Part shown: positions 1 to 9,499 of the stretch, one piece after another
Position numbering within the stretch: position 1 is the first letter of the stretch
Layout: the number at the start of each line of letters is the position of its first letter
Assembly: GCA_012034575.1 (NCBI GenBank)
Contig: JAAUPF010000004.1
Location: 1-64,000, forward strand
Origin: Richelia sp. CSU_2_1
GTDB taxonomy: Bacteria > Cyanobacteriota > Cyanobacteriia > Cyanobacteriales > Microcoleaceae
DNA: 64,000 nt
Direction of reading: 5' to 3'
Made by a program: the position numbers and the translations under genes
Notes under the pieces: generated by a model
Seen by the model: the letters and a program-made list of their open reading frames with translations, nothing else
Database searches by the model: none
What the model was told of the DNA's origin: nothing

Positions 1-82
1 AAAAGGCGATGAAATTCCTTACTTGTCGTTGCGCTTCGGGTGGTAGTGCGAAGAATTCATCTAACAATTCTTGCTGAGTCAT
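1..82 (-). CDS. DUF2281-like small protein, N-terminal part
   Basis: The window edge cuts this gene. The visible N-terminus begins MTQQELLDEFFALPPEAQ and continues QVRNFIAF, which resembles the 'L..LPPE.Q.EV.DF..FL' start of DUF2281-type small proteins, often antitoxin-like partners. The ATG lies 24 bp downstream of the hsdS stop on the same strand, so it probably belongs to the end of the same type I restriction-modification operon. The family call rests on about 27 residues only; function is unknown. Confidence 0.5.
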   Translation of the reverse strand, partial: MTQQELLDEFFALPPEAQRQVRNFIAF

Positions 83-106
83 AAGGATACCTCTGGTTTG
101 TGGTTT

Positions 107-1277
107 TCAGTTGACGTTTACTCGAATTTTTCCGGTGAGGAGTTGTTGCATTAAGCCGCGTTTTTGTTGTTTGTAGGCGGCGAGTTGTTTTTCTAGGGTT
201 GAGATTTCTGTGTCGGCGGCCCAGAGGACAGAGGCGATTTTTTCTTGTTCTGCAATTAATAATGGAATTAAGAACATACAACTTTTAATATCACTACTAT
301 TTATCGAATCAAATGTACTACCTTGTGAAAGTTTTGACCAACGTCCTTCACAAAATAATAAAAGCTGATATAAATAACTTGAAAGAGATTTATTTTTTTG
401 TGATTGAATAGATGCTAAGCCACGACCAATACAAGCATGGTGTAATGAAATTGCTATTGTTCCAACAGGAGCACGTACACTTATTAAAATATCAGTTGGA
501 TAGCATTGCTTTGTAATTTCAGTTGTCCAAATTCTTGGTGCAGAAAATCGATTTACAATGTCTGCATTTCCTTGAAGAAGTGGCAAACCTTCTTTTTTTT
601 TATTGTATGATTCTGATTTTGGAGAAGTACCCATTGTTATATCTGCAATATCTGATAGTTGATATTGCTTCCACTCGCTGCCTTCAAACTCCTTAAAGCG
701 TTTTTTGCCAGTTAATAGCTGCTGCATGAGTCCCTGCTTGAGCTGGCGCTTGGCGGTGATGAGTTTTTCTAGAGTCGATATTGCCTCATCCCAAGCCCCA
801 AGTATCTCTGCAATTTTGCGTTGTTCTGGAAGTGGGGGTAATAGCAATGGAAGATTAGATAATATTGTACTATTCATGTTTGGCATGGTTTGCCCAACAG
901 AATTAGATTTCAGCCAATCTTTTACTGTCTCATTTTGAATTAGAGTATTTAAGAAAAGTGGAAAGACATAATTTATATCTGGTCTTACTCGCAAACAACC
1001 TGTTCCACAGATATAATCAACTTCATTCCTTGTAATAATTGCTGCACAAGTAACATCTCCCCGGCGACTAAATACTAAATCTTCAAACTTCAACTTATGT
1101 TTGGATAACAAGTTCGCTTTTTCGTTGGATATTTTTGCCGTTTTATCAACAACAACTTTTCCATTTAGTAAATCTTTTGGCATTACTACAGGAATACCAT
1201 TTTCTACATACTCGTAAGAATGTAACTGACTACCAAAAGGGCCAGTTTGAATTTTTACTTTACAGACTTCCCCTATG
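107..1277 (-). pseudogene. hsdS: Type I restriction enzyme specificity subunit HsdS, 5' end lost
   Basis: HsdS reads the bipartite DNA target of a type I R-M complex. The frame has the usual two half-repeats: target domain, then 'PLLLPPLPEQRKIAEIL' and a long helix ending 'KQGLMQQLLTGKKRF', a second target domain, then a second 'EQEKIASVL' helix ending 'RGLMQQLLTGKIRV'. The first ATG (1183) is not the true start: upstream codons stay open to the IS boundary and read IQTGPFGSQLHSYEYVENG, a standard HsdS N-terminal stretch. The real start and roughly the first ten to twenty residues are missing beyond the IS1182 end at 1278. No HsdS-like start is seen on the far side of the IS (3111-3203), so the 5' end is probably deleted. 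Likely non-functional. Confidence 0.85.
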
Positions 1278-1295
1278 GAAAGAGACCGTTGGCGA

Positions 1296-1325
1296 ATGTC
1301 TGAGGGGTTTCACCCCCTCAGACAT
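1296..1325. repeat. Subterminal hairpin in the IS1182 left end
   Basis: A strong inverted repeat (arms ATGTCTGAGGGG and CCCCCTCAGACAT around a short loop) lies directly inside the left terminal repeat and upstream of the transposase start. Such hairpins in IS ends can damp read-in transcription or translation from outside; that role is an inference. Confidence 0.6.
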
Positions 1326-1383
1326 CGCCGTCGAGAATAGGCAGAATGATTGTGCGATCGTACACCAGACTAAATAATTAATT

Positions 1384-3091
1384 ATGACTCTTCACCCGCG
1401 CTCCTTGTCATCGATTCCAGAAATGACAGCAACTGTGGCACGAACCTCATTTCCTAAAGGAAATCCATATATGAAAATGCGGGACGAATTAGGAGTGTTG
1501 TACGAGGATACTGACTTTATTACCTTGTTTCGAGCCGATTGCGGTCAAAGTGCTTTATCGCCTGGGCAATTAGCATTAATCAGCGTGATGCAATTTGCAG
1601 AGGGATTGACCGATCGACAAGCAGCAGAAGCGGTCAGAAGTCGTATAGATTGGAAGTATGCTTTAGGACTAGAAATTACTGATAGCGGCTTTGATTATTC
1701 AGTTTTAAGCGAGTGGAGAAGTCGGTTAATTGCTGCGGGACGTGAAAGTCAATTACTCGATAAAATGCTAGCACATTTTCAAGAGAAGGGATGGCTCAAA
1801 GCTAGGGGGAAAGCCAGAACTGACTCGACCCATGTCATCGGAGCCATCCGTAAAATGAACCGTCTAGAATGCGTTGGAGAAACTTTACGTCATGCCTTAA
1901 ATCAGCTAGCTACTGTGGCGGATGAATGGTTATTAACAGTAGTAGATCGAGATTGGTCTGAGCGTTATAGTATCAGATTTGAGCAGTATCGCTTGCCAAA
2001 ATCTGAAACCGAAAAACAAAAGTTGCTATTGACTATTGGCTGTGATGGTCATCATTTGTTATCAGCTTTATACGACGATTCATTGAGCCCTCAATGGTTG
2101 CGCCAGCTTAAAGCTGTAGAAATTCTACGCTGTGTCTGGATACAACAATATGGGGTGTCTGAAGGCAAAATTTATTGGCGAGAAGCCGACGATCTACCGC
2201 CTCACAAGCAGTTAATTACCTCACCTTACGATACTGAGGCTCGCAATCGCACAAAAAGAGATACCAATTGGACGGGTTATATAGTACATCTTACAGAAAC
2301 TTGCGATCGAGATTTACCTCATTTAATTACCAATGTGGAAACGACACCTGCAAGCATTGGAGATGTCGAAATGACTCAGGTGATTCATCAATCCTTAGCC
2401 GATAAACACCTGTTACCACAAGAACATCTTGTCGATACTGCTTATGTGGATGCCCAACACTTACTCACAAGTGAAATAGAATTAGGTATCGATCTCGTTG
2501 GTCGAACCCCATCTGACTCTAGCTGGCAAGAAAAAGCGCAGCAAGGCTTCGATCTTTCTTGTTTTGCGATTGATTGGGAGCATCAGCAGGCTATTTGTCC
2601 GCAAGGTAACGCCAGCAAATCCTGGCACCAACGCTCGGATAATTATGGCAATCCGACCATTCAAGTGCGATGAAAGTCGGCCCGATTGTGCTGCTTGTCC
2701 TGTTCGTTCTCAATGTACCCATTCGCCTGCCCAGGCCCGTGTTTTGACTCTGAGACCTCAACCTCTTTATGAGGCTTTAGCCAAGGGTAGGGCTAGACAA
2801 CATACCGAGGATTTTAAGCAGCGTTATGCCCTACGGGCTGGTGTTGAAAGTTCCTTGTCGCAAGGAATTAGTGTTTTCGGTTTGCGTGAGGCTCGTTACA
2901 TTGGTCTTGCTAAGACTCGTCTACAACATATTGTGACTGCTGCTGCAATGAATCTGTCAAGAATGTGGGCGTTTTGGCGCAACATTCCGATTGGCTTGAC
3001 TCGTGTATCTCGTTTTGCGGCTCTTTTTCCCTCTGCCTCATCAGAGTTTTTTTTCCCAATCTTGGGATGTTTGGTTTCACCCTTTTTTTAA
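1384..3091 (+). pseudogene. IS1182-family DDE transposase, frameshifted
   Basis: The first frame (1384-2673, 429 residues) matches the IS1182 N-terminus: 'KGNPYMKMRDELG', 'LALISVMQFAEGLTDRQAA', 'DSTHV', 'VETTPASIGDVEM' and 'DTAYVDAQHL'. It stops at TGA 2671. The rest of the protein continues in another frame to 3091: 'CAACPVRSQCT', 'RAGVESSLSQGI' and 'TRLQHIVTAAAMNLSR', the usual C-terminal signature. Comparing the frames around 'PTIQVR / DESRPDC' suggests an indel near 2665-2675. No A6/A7 slippery run is present there, so programmed frameshifting is unlikely and the copy is probably dead in cis. The start at 1384 gives the family-typical opening MTLHPRSL. Confidence 0.85.
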
Positions 3092-3107
3092 TTCGCCAAC
3101 GGTCTCT

Positions 3108-3204
3108 TTCAACCGCCCGCCAATGATGCGGCTTCGATCGCAATGACACAATAAACAATTAATTATTGTCAAGACGCTCACTAATGCGGTTTCAACCGCC
3201 CGCC
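3108..3204. repeat. Short dispersed repeat copies between IS and hsdM
   Basis: The sequence TTCAACCGCCCGCC occurs at 3108-3121 and again at 3191-3204, each beside a TGCGG(T/C)TTC stretch, so this gap is two copies of a small GCGGTT/AACCGC repeat. A related palindrome, GCGGTTGAAACCGC, lies at 11736. The right end of the IS lies in or at the edge of one copy. Confidence 0.55.
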
Positions 3205-4100
3205 TAATCACCCACAAATCCCAACTCTTCCAAATAACTCCCCATCTTAATTTTAACTTCCACCAACTCTTTTTCCAACCTCTCAATCTCCGCCTGCACC
3301 GCCCCAATATCGATTTCCTCCTCCTCCTCAAACGTATCCACATATCGCGAAATATTCAGATTAAAATCATTCTCTTTAATCTCCTCAAAACTCGCCAAAT
3401 ACGCATACTTCTCCACCGTCTCCCGCCGCCGATATGCCCCCACAATCTTCGCAATATCTTGCTCCCGCAAATTGTTCTGCGTCTTCACATCCGCATAATC
3501 CCGACTGCCATCAATAAATAATACCGAATTATCCGATTTATTCCGTTTAAACAACAAAATTGCCGCCGGAATTCCCGTGCCAAAAAACAAATTGCTCGGC
3601 AATCCTACCACCGCATCTAACAAATTTTCCTCAATCAATTGCTGCCTAATTTTCCCCTCGCTACTGCCCCGAAATAACACCCCATGCGGCACGACTACAG
3701 CAACTCGCCCGCCTGTTAAACTCATCGTTTCGATCGTGTGACAAATAAAAGCAAAATCCCCCTTGCCCTTCGGTGGAATCCCCCGCCCAAACCGCTTAAA
3801 ACGGTCAGATCCCACATCATCTGCCCCCCATTTATCCAAACTAAAAGGAGGATTCGCTACCACCACCTCAAACCGCATCAACTTATCATTTTCCAACAAT
3901 TTCGGATTGCGAATCGTATCGCCCCACTCAATTCGCGCCCCATCTACCCCGTGCAAAAACATATTCATCTTGGCTAAAGCCCAAGTTCCGCCCGTATTTT
4001 CCTGCCCGTATAAACTATAATCATTACTGCCCCATTGCTAACAAGTTAAAAAGAAGTATATTTTGTCAATACCTCTTTAGATATAAAAAACATATTTAAG

Positions 4101-4175
4101 AATGAGAATCATCAAACAGGGGAGGGTGGAAGAAGCAGCCTTAGGCTGCTTCTTCCACCCCCGATGATTCTCATT
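4101..4175. repeat. Long hairpin inside the IS4-like element
   Basis: Outer arms AATGAGAATCATC and GATGATTCTCATT pair perfectly, and so do inner arms GGTGGAAGAAGCAGCC and GGCTGCTTCTTCCACC around a TTA(G) loop, with a small bulge between. It lies upstream of the transposase gene. It may insulate the transposase from read-through. The arms also resemble Fur-box halves, but no regulatory link is shown. Confidence 0.7.
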
Positions 4176-4327
4176 ACCATAGTCACGGGCGATCGATAAC
4201 AGTTACGGGCGATCGATAACAGTTACGGGCAAACGCCAAGCCCAGGAGTCCCTTGATAGTTAAGAGCCTTGGTATTATCAAACTATATAATAGACAAATA
4301 ATTGAGCGATGGTGTAGGTTAATAAAT

Positions 4328-5038
4328 ATGGGTGCCAGTCGAAAAACCAACCGATCCCACGCTAAAAAAACCACAAAACCGATGGTGGAAGATGAGGAGA
4401 TCGCCTCGCAACTATCAGCATTGTTAACACCCGCCATCACCTCACAAGAAAATTACTACCGTCAACTGGGTATGCGAGGGAGAATCCTTAACCTACCGTT
4501 GATGGTAGCAGCAGTATTAACTTTGCTGTGGCGAGAGGTGGCTGGAGTGACAGAGCTCACAAGAATGCTGGCAAGAGAAGGTTTTTTGTGGTGCCGACCC
4601 ACGACAGTCACTCAACAAGCAATGTCTCAAAGGTTTTTAAGTTTTCCCGCCACATTATTTGAGGGAGTCTTCAAGAATTTATTACCGAGTTTAAGAACCG
4701 CTTGGTATCAGAGAAACCAACGACCCCTACCAGAAAGCATTCAATTTGCCTTGAGAAAATTTTCGAGAGTTTGGATAGTAGATAGTTCAACACTCGAAGC
4801 ATTATTTTGCAAGCTCAAAAGCCTCGAAGATATACCTAAAGGGCAGTTGGCAGGGAAAATGGCAACAGTTATAGATTTAATGACCAGGCTCCCTGTTGAT
4901 ATTTGGTTTCAGGAAAATCCGAGAGCTTCGGATGTTAATTTTGAAGAAAATATCCTGCAATTAGTGCCAGCTCAAACCTTACTCTTACTAGATAGAGGAT
5001 TTTGCTGCGCCCGAAAATCGAGATTTAGGTATTATTAA
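4328..5038 (+). pseudogene. IS4-family transposase, C-terminally truncated
   Basis: The start is set at ATG 4328 (MGASRKTNRSHAKK). The protein has the first DDE residue in 'VDSSTLEAL' and the second in 'LLLDRGF', then leaves the family pattern (CCARKSRFRYY) and stops at 5038. The YREK block with the catalytic Glu is absent. A second frame opens at the break and runs 'ENRDLGIIKSQRKPN' to a stop inside the right inverted repeat; it is probably what remains of the C-terminus after an internal deletion. Not expected to be catalytically active. Confidence 0.8.
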
Positions 5039-5971
5039 ATCTCAACGAAAACCCAACGTTAAGTTAATTGTGGCACCTTTCCCCGAACGACAGCGAGGGT
5101 CTGACTGCTTTTTCTTTGAAGCATCTTCTGAAATACCCTTGACAATTGCCATCCAAGCTTAACTTGTTACCAATGTTACTGCCCTGCCGCCGCACGTAAT
5201 TCGCACATTTAATTAACAGCGAACCCGATCCGCAAGTCGGATCGCAAATCCTTTCCCCCGGCTGCGGCGCAACTAATTCCGCCATCAATTCCGACACTTC
5301 CGAAGGCGTATAAAATTCCCCCGCTTTCTTCCCCGCACCCGCTGCAAATTTGGCGATTAGGTACTCATAAGCATTGCCAATTACATCCAGATTCCCAATC
5401 CGCGAAGGACGTAAATCTAACTTCGGGTTGGCAAAATCTTCTAATAGCATTTTTAGGCGCGTATTGCGATCGCGACTTTGCCCCAAGTTCGCCTCGCTAT
5501 TAAAATCAATATTGCGAAATACTCCCGCCAGTTTCAGCTTATTCGCTTCTTCAATCTGTTCTAGGGCCTTGTTAATAATTTCGCCCAAATTGGTCTCATT
5601 TCGCTGTCGGTACAAATCATCAAAACTGCATCCCGGCGGCAATACAAACCTCTCCCGCGCCAACCGCCGCAAAATGCGTTCTTTGTCATCCCCATACTCT
5701 TTTTGCAGTTGTTCGTAATGTTCCGCCCACACATCGCTGACATACTTGACAAACAACATCACCAGCAAGTAGTTTTTATATTCACTCGCATCGATCGTAC
5801 CTCGAAACGTATCGCAAGCGCGCCAGAGAATATTATCGATTTCATCTTGACTGACAGGAAATAGGGGCAATGTATAATTATCCATAAATCGGGCGATCGA
5901 TCCCAAAAATGCAACCAGTTAACTTAACCATTTAACCAGAATTTGGAATGATTGAATTTTCAAATGAATTT

Positions 5972-6157
5972 TCAATTGTTGCGCCGCCTGCGGGTGAACC
6001 AACCCAAAATATTCAAATCTCCCTGCATTTTCTGCAATTCCTGCTGGTGCTGCTTGGCTGTAGCGTAATACCACTGACAGTAGCGTTCTAGTTCTTGACG
6101 GTGCTTAATTTCATCGTAAAACTCGCGAACAATTTGGTGTCTCTGAAAAATTTCGGC
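5972..6157 (-). pseudogene. Small helical protein fragment without a start codon
   Basis: A minus-strand frame reads AEIFQRHQIVREFYDEIKH, then an acidic/aromatic helix and ends LGWFTRRRRNN. It looks like a genuine C-terminal protein segment rather than random translation. The frame stays open upstream to about 6237 but contains no ATG, GTG or TTG start. I do not recognise the family. It is most likely the remnant of a gene whose 5' end is gone; a complementary plus-strand frame overlaps it (6109-6321). Confidence 0.35.
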
Positions 6158-6334
6158 CGTTGAGTCGGCTCTGGGACAATGTTTTGCAGCTCGTGGGGCA
6201 ACATGATTGTTTGGGGGCGAGTGTCGCAGGTATTAACCTTAATTATTCTAACGCCAGTCCGGCGGAAATTGCTGAAACCATCACGATTAGAGTAAAACTG
6301 GACTTATATCAAATCCGGTAGTATCGGAATTATT

Positions 6335-6630
6335 AATGTTACTCACAGCCCGGAGGTGGCAGTGCCGTGTCCCTACAATCTCGCGGGGTAGGGACACGGC
6401 ACTGCCGTGTCCTCTATGTCATTCCGGTGTTACCGGAATTGATATAGTGGGTCTAAATCATTCGTACAAATATGTAGGGGTAGTGCCCCCGTGCCTACCC
6501 CGAAAAGTAGGGGCAACCACGGGGGGATTGCCCCTACAAGAATTACACAAATGATATAGGTTAGCTATATTACACACAAACTCTATATGTAGGGTGCGCA
6601 GTGCGCACCTTACCGCTATAAATTATGTTT
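6335..6630. repeat. Cluster of dispersed palindromic intergenic repeats
   Basis: The block holds inverted pairs built on GGCAGTGCCGTGTCCCTAC and its complement (6357-6412), a GTAGGGGTAGTGCCCCCGTG / GGGGGATTGCCCCTAC pair (6475-6535), and GTAGGGTGCGCAGTGCGCACC (6591-6611). Related pieces recur at 18000-18065 and 18667-18690, and a GGGGACACCGCCCCTACGG relative lies inside the oxoprolinase gene. No gene is seen in 6322-6783. Confidence 0.65.
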
Positions 6631-6783
6631 TAAATTTATTTTTGCGTAAGTCCTATAAAAATTTCCAAAACTGCTATAAAAGAGCTTTTTTACGGCCGGG
6701 TTTTCAGCAAGAATTGAGTTCGCGTCCGTGAAAGTCAGCACCTGTTCTCTAACCCCATTCTTGCTGCAAGCTGCTTTCTGCGC

Positions 6784-7371
6784 TTACTTGCCAATATTCC
6801 GTTTCATGCGATCGAGCTCTTCGTCAGCTTCCCAACGCTGAAATTGTTCTTCTAAAGGATCTGCTGCCTTAAAATTGGCGTAACTTGCGCTCTGATTCCA
6901 ACCCTTAGTATCCCAACTCTGCTCTTTCTTAGTATTTGCCTTAGCATTAACACTAGCTGCGACTTCCACTGCTTTTGCTCGAACTTCCTTCCGCCGCACT
7001 TGAATTTGGCGGTACAATTCTTTAGCTTTTTCAATCCGTTCTTTGCAGCCCTGCATTTGTCCCCATTTTTGATTTCCCTGACGCAGTAAAGCTGCTTGTC
7101 GCTCTTGAGCTGCTTGAGCGAGATCGAGTCTTTGAGCTGCTTTAGCTTTGTTAACGCGATCGTTCCACCGTTGGATTTCTTGAGCTGTTGACAAAATCTC
7201 ATCTTGCAATTGTTTCTCTTGTTTTTGGATTTGGAGAATCAAGCGCAGGGTATCATCTTCTTGTTCCTTCAACTGTTCTTCAATTGCCTGCAATTCCAGA
7301 TGGGGATTGCTGCGCATGAATTCTTCTAATTTAGTTTCGAGAAAGCGGCTGAAATCATCAAATAATCCCAT
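6784..7371 (-). CDS. Cyanobacterial coiled-coil protein, TIGR04376-like
   Basis: A 195-residue soluble protein, almost entirely helical and rich in Glu, Gln, Lys and Ala. It starts MGLFDDFSRFLETKLEEF, then has a long coiled coil about residues 25-125 and ends with an acidic tail 'EEQFQRWEADEELDRMKRN'. The opening and overall layout match what I recall of the cyanobacterial TIGR04376 family. Function is unknown; a PspA-like scaffold role would be a guess. No signal peptide or membrane segment is seen, and no operon partner. The gene is monocistronic on the minus strand. Confidence 0.7.
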   Translation of the reverse strand: MGLFDDFSRFLETKLEEFMRSNPHLELQAIEEQLKEQEDDTLRLILQIQKQEKQLQDEILSTAQEIQRWNDRVNKAKAAQRLDLAQAAQERQAALLRQGNQKWGQMQGCKERIEKAKELYRQIQVRRKEVRAKAVEVAASVNAKANTKKEQSWDTKGWNQSASYANFKAADPLEEQFQRWEADEELDRMKRNIGK

Positions 7372-7499
7372 GTTTATTAGTCCTATTTTATTAGTTATAT
7401 TGCATTCGATCGATTACCAATCATAAAAACGGTTTGTAGTGCGGTCAAAAGACTGTCCACGATCGGATTAGTTATTAATTTTTAGTTGATAACAACAGT

Positions 7500-7560
7500 T
7501 GACATTTAACTGATGACTAAACTCTGGTAACTGTCAACTGTCAACTGTCAACTGTCAACT
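7500..7560. repeat. Heptameric short tandem repeat (CAACTGT)n
   Basis: Tandem seven-base units (caactgt) lie just beyond the 3' end of the PilP-like gene. Copies or variants occur at 11818-11845, 28458-28490, 47815-47930, 49043-49078 and 49975-50005. This is the short tandemly repeated repetitive sequence class known from filamentous cyanobacteria. Confidence 0.8.
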
Positions 7561-7562
7561 AA

Positions 7563-8788
7563 TTAAAACTTCTGCCCGACAAAAACCGATCGCACGTCTC
7601 CGCCCTTGCGGATCACTGCTTCTTGATTTTTGATTTCTGCCAGAGTCCAGCCGCTGGCACCGATGCTTTCGCCCACATAAATTCTGCGAGCTACACCGTC
7701 GATTTCAAACAAAGCGGCCGATCGATCGCCCAACTCCAAAATCCCCACCAAAGTGTGGGCAGCAGTCGGAGCGGTGTTTGCAGCCGGTGCGGCGGGCTGC
7801 GGTGCTGCTTGCGGGGCCGATGGTGCCGGATCGGCAGCGGGTGCCTGTGCCGGCTCGGTTTCGCGAGCCAAAATCCTCGGTTGCGGGGCTTCTGATGTGG
7901 CAGGGGAAGCGGCAGCCGGGGAAGGGGCTTGAGTTCCAGCAGCGGCGAGCGCGCGGCCTGAGGCTTGGGCTGCGGGCGAGGGGGAAACAGAGGCAGTTTG
8001 AGCTGGAGTTGGAGCCTGGGCCGGAACCTGGGCCGGAGCCTGGGCCGGTGGCAGGATAACTACTTGCGGTGCTGGAGCACCGGGTTGAGCGGCGGCTTGT
8101 TCGATCGCCTCGGCGATCCGGTTAACAGCACTGGAAAGGCCGGCATTTGCTGGAGGCGCGCCGGAAATTGGAATGCTGGGCAGTGCTCCTGGGGCGGTGG
8201 CTCCGGGAACTCCGGGCAGTTGCGAGTTAGCTGGGGCCGGTTTTTTTGTTCGATCGCCTCTAGGGATCGCTGGATGTATTCGACAAACTCGGTATCTGGC
8301 TCTGTTTTGGCGGCTTCTGTGGTTGCGGAACCTGCGGGTGCGACTGCGGGCAAGCGGACGAGTCCCGATCGGCTTGCCAGCCACAGCCCCAACACCAGCA
8401 GCAGGGAGCCAAAAGCCGCTCCCAACAGCATTTTGTCGAAGGATTGTTTTGACTGGTGTTTTTTGGTAGTTTCGAGGGCGACTTGGCGGGCGATCGCTTC
8501 TACATCTTTGGCTGGGGCCGCTGGCAGTGCCGGCTGGGAGAGGACTATTTGAGGTACGGAGATCTGTTTGAGGGCGACGAATTCCGGATGCAATGGCTCG
8601 GCGAGCATTCCTCCGTTGTCGTCAAAAGCTCGATCGACCCCTGCAAACAGTTCGTCCATCAGCCGATCGGCGTAGGATTCTACTGCCACAGCTTCGACAG
8701 GTACTGCTTCAACAACGGTTGTGGTGGTGGCTGTCGGCTCTTCGGTTGTTTCCAAAGCCATTTGTTGGGCGGTTAAATTCTGAGGCAT
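7563..8788 (-). pseudogene. Single-pass membrane protein with PilP/GspC-like C-terminus, frameshifted
   Basis: Frame one (8788-8060) gives an acidic cytoplasmic segment and one membrane helix 'MLLGAAFGSLLLVLGLWLAS' at about residues 120-140. Frame two (to 7563) gives a long Ala/Pro-rich linker and a compact end 'VGILELGDRSAALFEIDG... VYVGESIG'-like (actual RIYVGESIGASGWTLAEI, then FVGQKF), the style of PilP/GspC periplasmic domains that bind secretin or pilus partners. The frames meet in an A7 run (8241-8247); one extra A would give one continuous protein of about 408 residues (E-Q-K-K-P-A-P). It is either a real one-base deletion, a sequencing error, or slippage. A link to type IV pili or secretion is inferred from domain layout; no pilus gene is adjacent. 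Confidence 0.65.
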
Positions 8789-9499
8789 AGTTTTTCCTGG
8801 TTGGCGCTGCTCGAAATTCCTGAGACTTTAATTTCCGACTTTTATAGGTAATTTTAAACTTTACCAATTCTGTCTCAAACAAGTGAATTTTAGATCGCTT
8901 ATAACAAAATTTTTAGTTAACGGCAAACCGATCGGGGTTTTGGCTCGTGTTTTTGGGGCTGGCTGAGTTTTCGGCTGCGATCTGGGCGATCGGTCTTATT
9001 TTGATGTATATGCAGATTTTGCGGTTTTTGTCAATGGTGTTGTGGGGTCGATCGGCTTTTTGAAACAAAACTTTATTTTACCGTTGCTGGTAATTTTGGA
9101 CTTCCCGGCTGTATTAACTGTTAATATTCAAAACAATAGCTAAAGCTTGACTTATCTGTTGCATAGATTCTGTTGCATAGATCCAAATTTCACCTCTACG
9201 CATACTCTCCATCATATTTTTTTAAAAGACGACAGATTTTTCGATCGACTTTTTTAATGTTACCAACCATATTTTAGCATCACTCTTGAAAAAACACCAC
9301 TAACTCACATTCCCGAAAGCACAGAACCCACTTTCACGAAACTAAAAATCTAATGTCAATCTCTAAACTGAGAGTAAAAACTCATTTCTCATTTTGTAGG
9401 AAGCTCTTACCCAAGGCTTAGCAAAACTTTTATGGATGCGATCGCGCACTGAGGCTTTACAATCTGTTTCATTTTTGAATTTAAATGCTTGGAAAATTG
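8789..9499. other. Intergenic region, AT-rich, no gene seen
   Basis: About 700 bp without a convincing coding frame on either strand. It separates the divergent PilP-like gene and the three-Cys gene. A short direct repeat CTGTTGCATAGA occurs twice around 9157-9182. Nothing else is recognised. Confidence 0.6.

Larger units (their letters stand above)
1278..3110 (+). mobile_element. IS1182-family insertion sequence
   Basis: The element is bounded by perfect 19-bp inverted repeats, GAAAGAGACCGTTGGCGAA at 1278-1296 and its complement at 3092-3110, 1833 bp in all. It holds one transposase gene reading inward from the left end. No matching target-site duplication is visible in the flanks (ttcccctatg versus aaccgcccgc), and the host hsdS gene does not resume on the other side, which points to an IS-associated deletion or rearrangement. 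Confidence 0.85.
4033..5175 (+). mobile_element. Internally deleted IS4-family element with 9-bp target duplication
   Basis: The ends are 17-bp inverted repeats with one mismatch, CATTGCTAACAAGTTAA (4033-4049) and the complement of CATTGGTAACAAGTTAA (5159-5175). They are flanked by identical 9-bp direct repeats TTACTGCCC at 4024-4032 and 5176-5184. At 1143 bp it is shorter than usual IS4 elements, and its transposase lacks the C-terminal catalytic region. A long hairpin and a tandem GGGCGATCGATAACAGTTAC repeat (about 4187-4230) sit before the gene. It would need a transposase supplied in trans to move. Confidence 0.85.
3204..5885 (-). pseudogene. hsdM: Type I R-M DNA methyltransferase subunit HsdM, split by an IS
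   Basis: HsdM is the N6-adenine methyltransferase and SAM-binding core of type I systems. The N-terminal part (5885-5176) carries the HsdM N-domain ('LWRACDTFRG', 'YLLVMLFVKYVSD') and SAM motif I (DPTCGSGSLLIKCA). The C-terminal part (4032-3204) carries GQENTGGTWALAKMN, catalytic motif IV NPPF and 'VVPHGVLFRG'. Removing the inserted 4033-5175 element and one 9-bp duplication rejoins the protein exactly as ...RRQGSN-DYSLYGQEN..., so the gene was intact before insertion. Start chosen at ATG 5885 (MDNYTLPLF); an upstream TTG in frame is less likely. hsdS follows downstream; hsdR is not in the window. Confidence 0.9.

Noticed and set aside
2665-2675. Programmed frameshift in the IS1182 transposase
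   Set aside because: No slippery A6/A7 or similar heptamer and no downstream pairing structure are seen; a simple indel explains it better.
3077-3343. Basic minus-strand frame spanning the IS end and hsdM 3' end
   Set aside because: It is an Arg/Trp-rich out-of-frame reading; it does not supply the missing HsdS N-terminus.
1384-5038. hsdR inside the broken R-M locus
   Set aside because: No helicase or PD-(D/E)xK frame occurs in the window; if it exists it lies left of position 1 or elsewhere.
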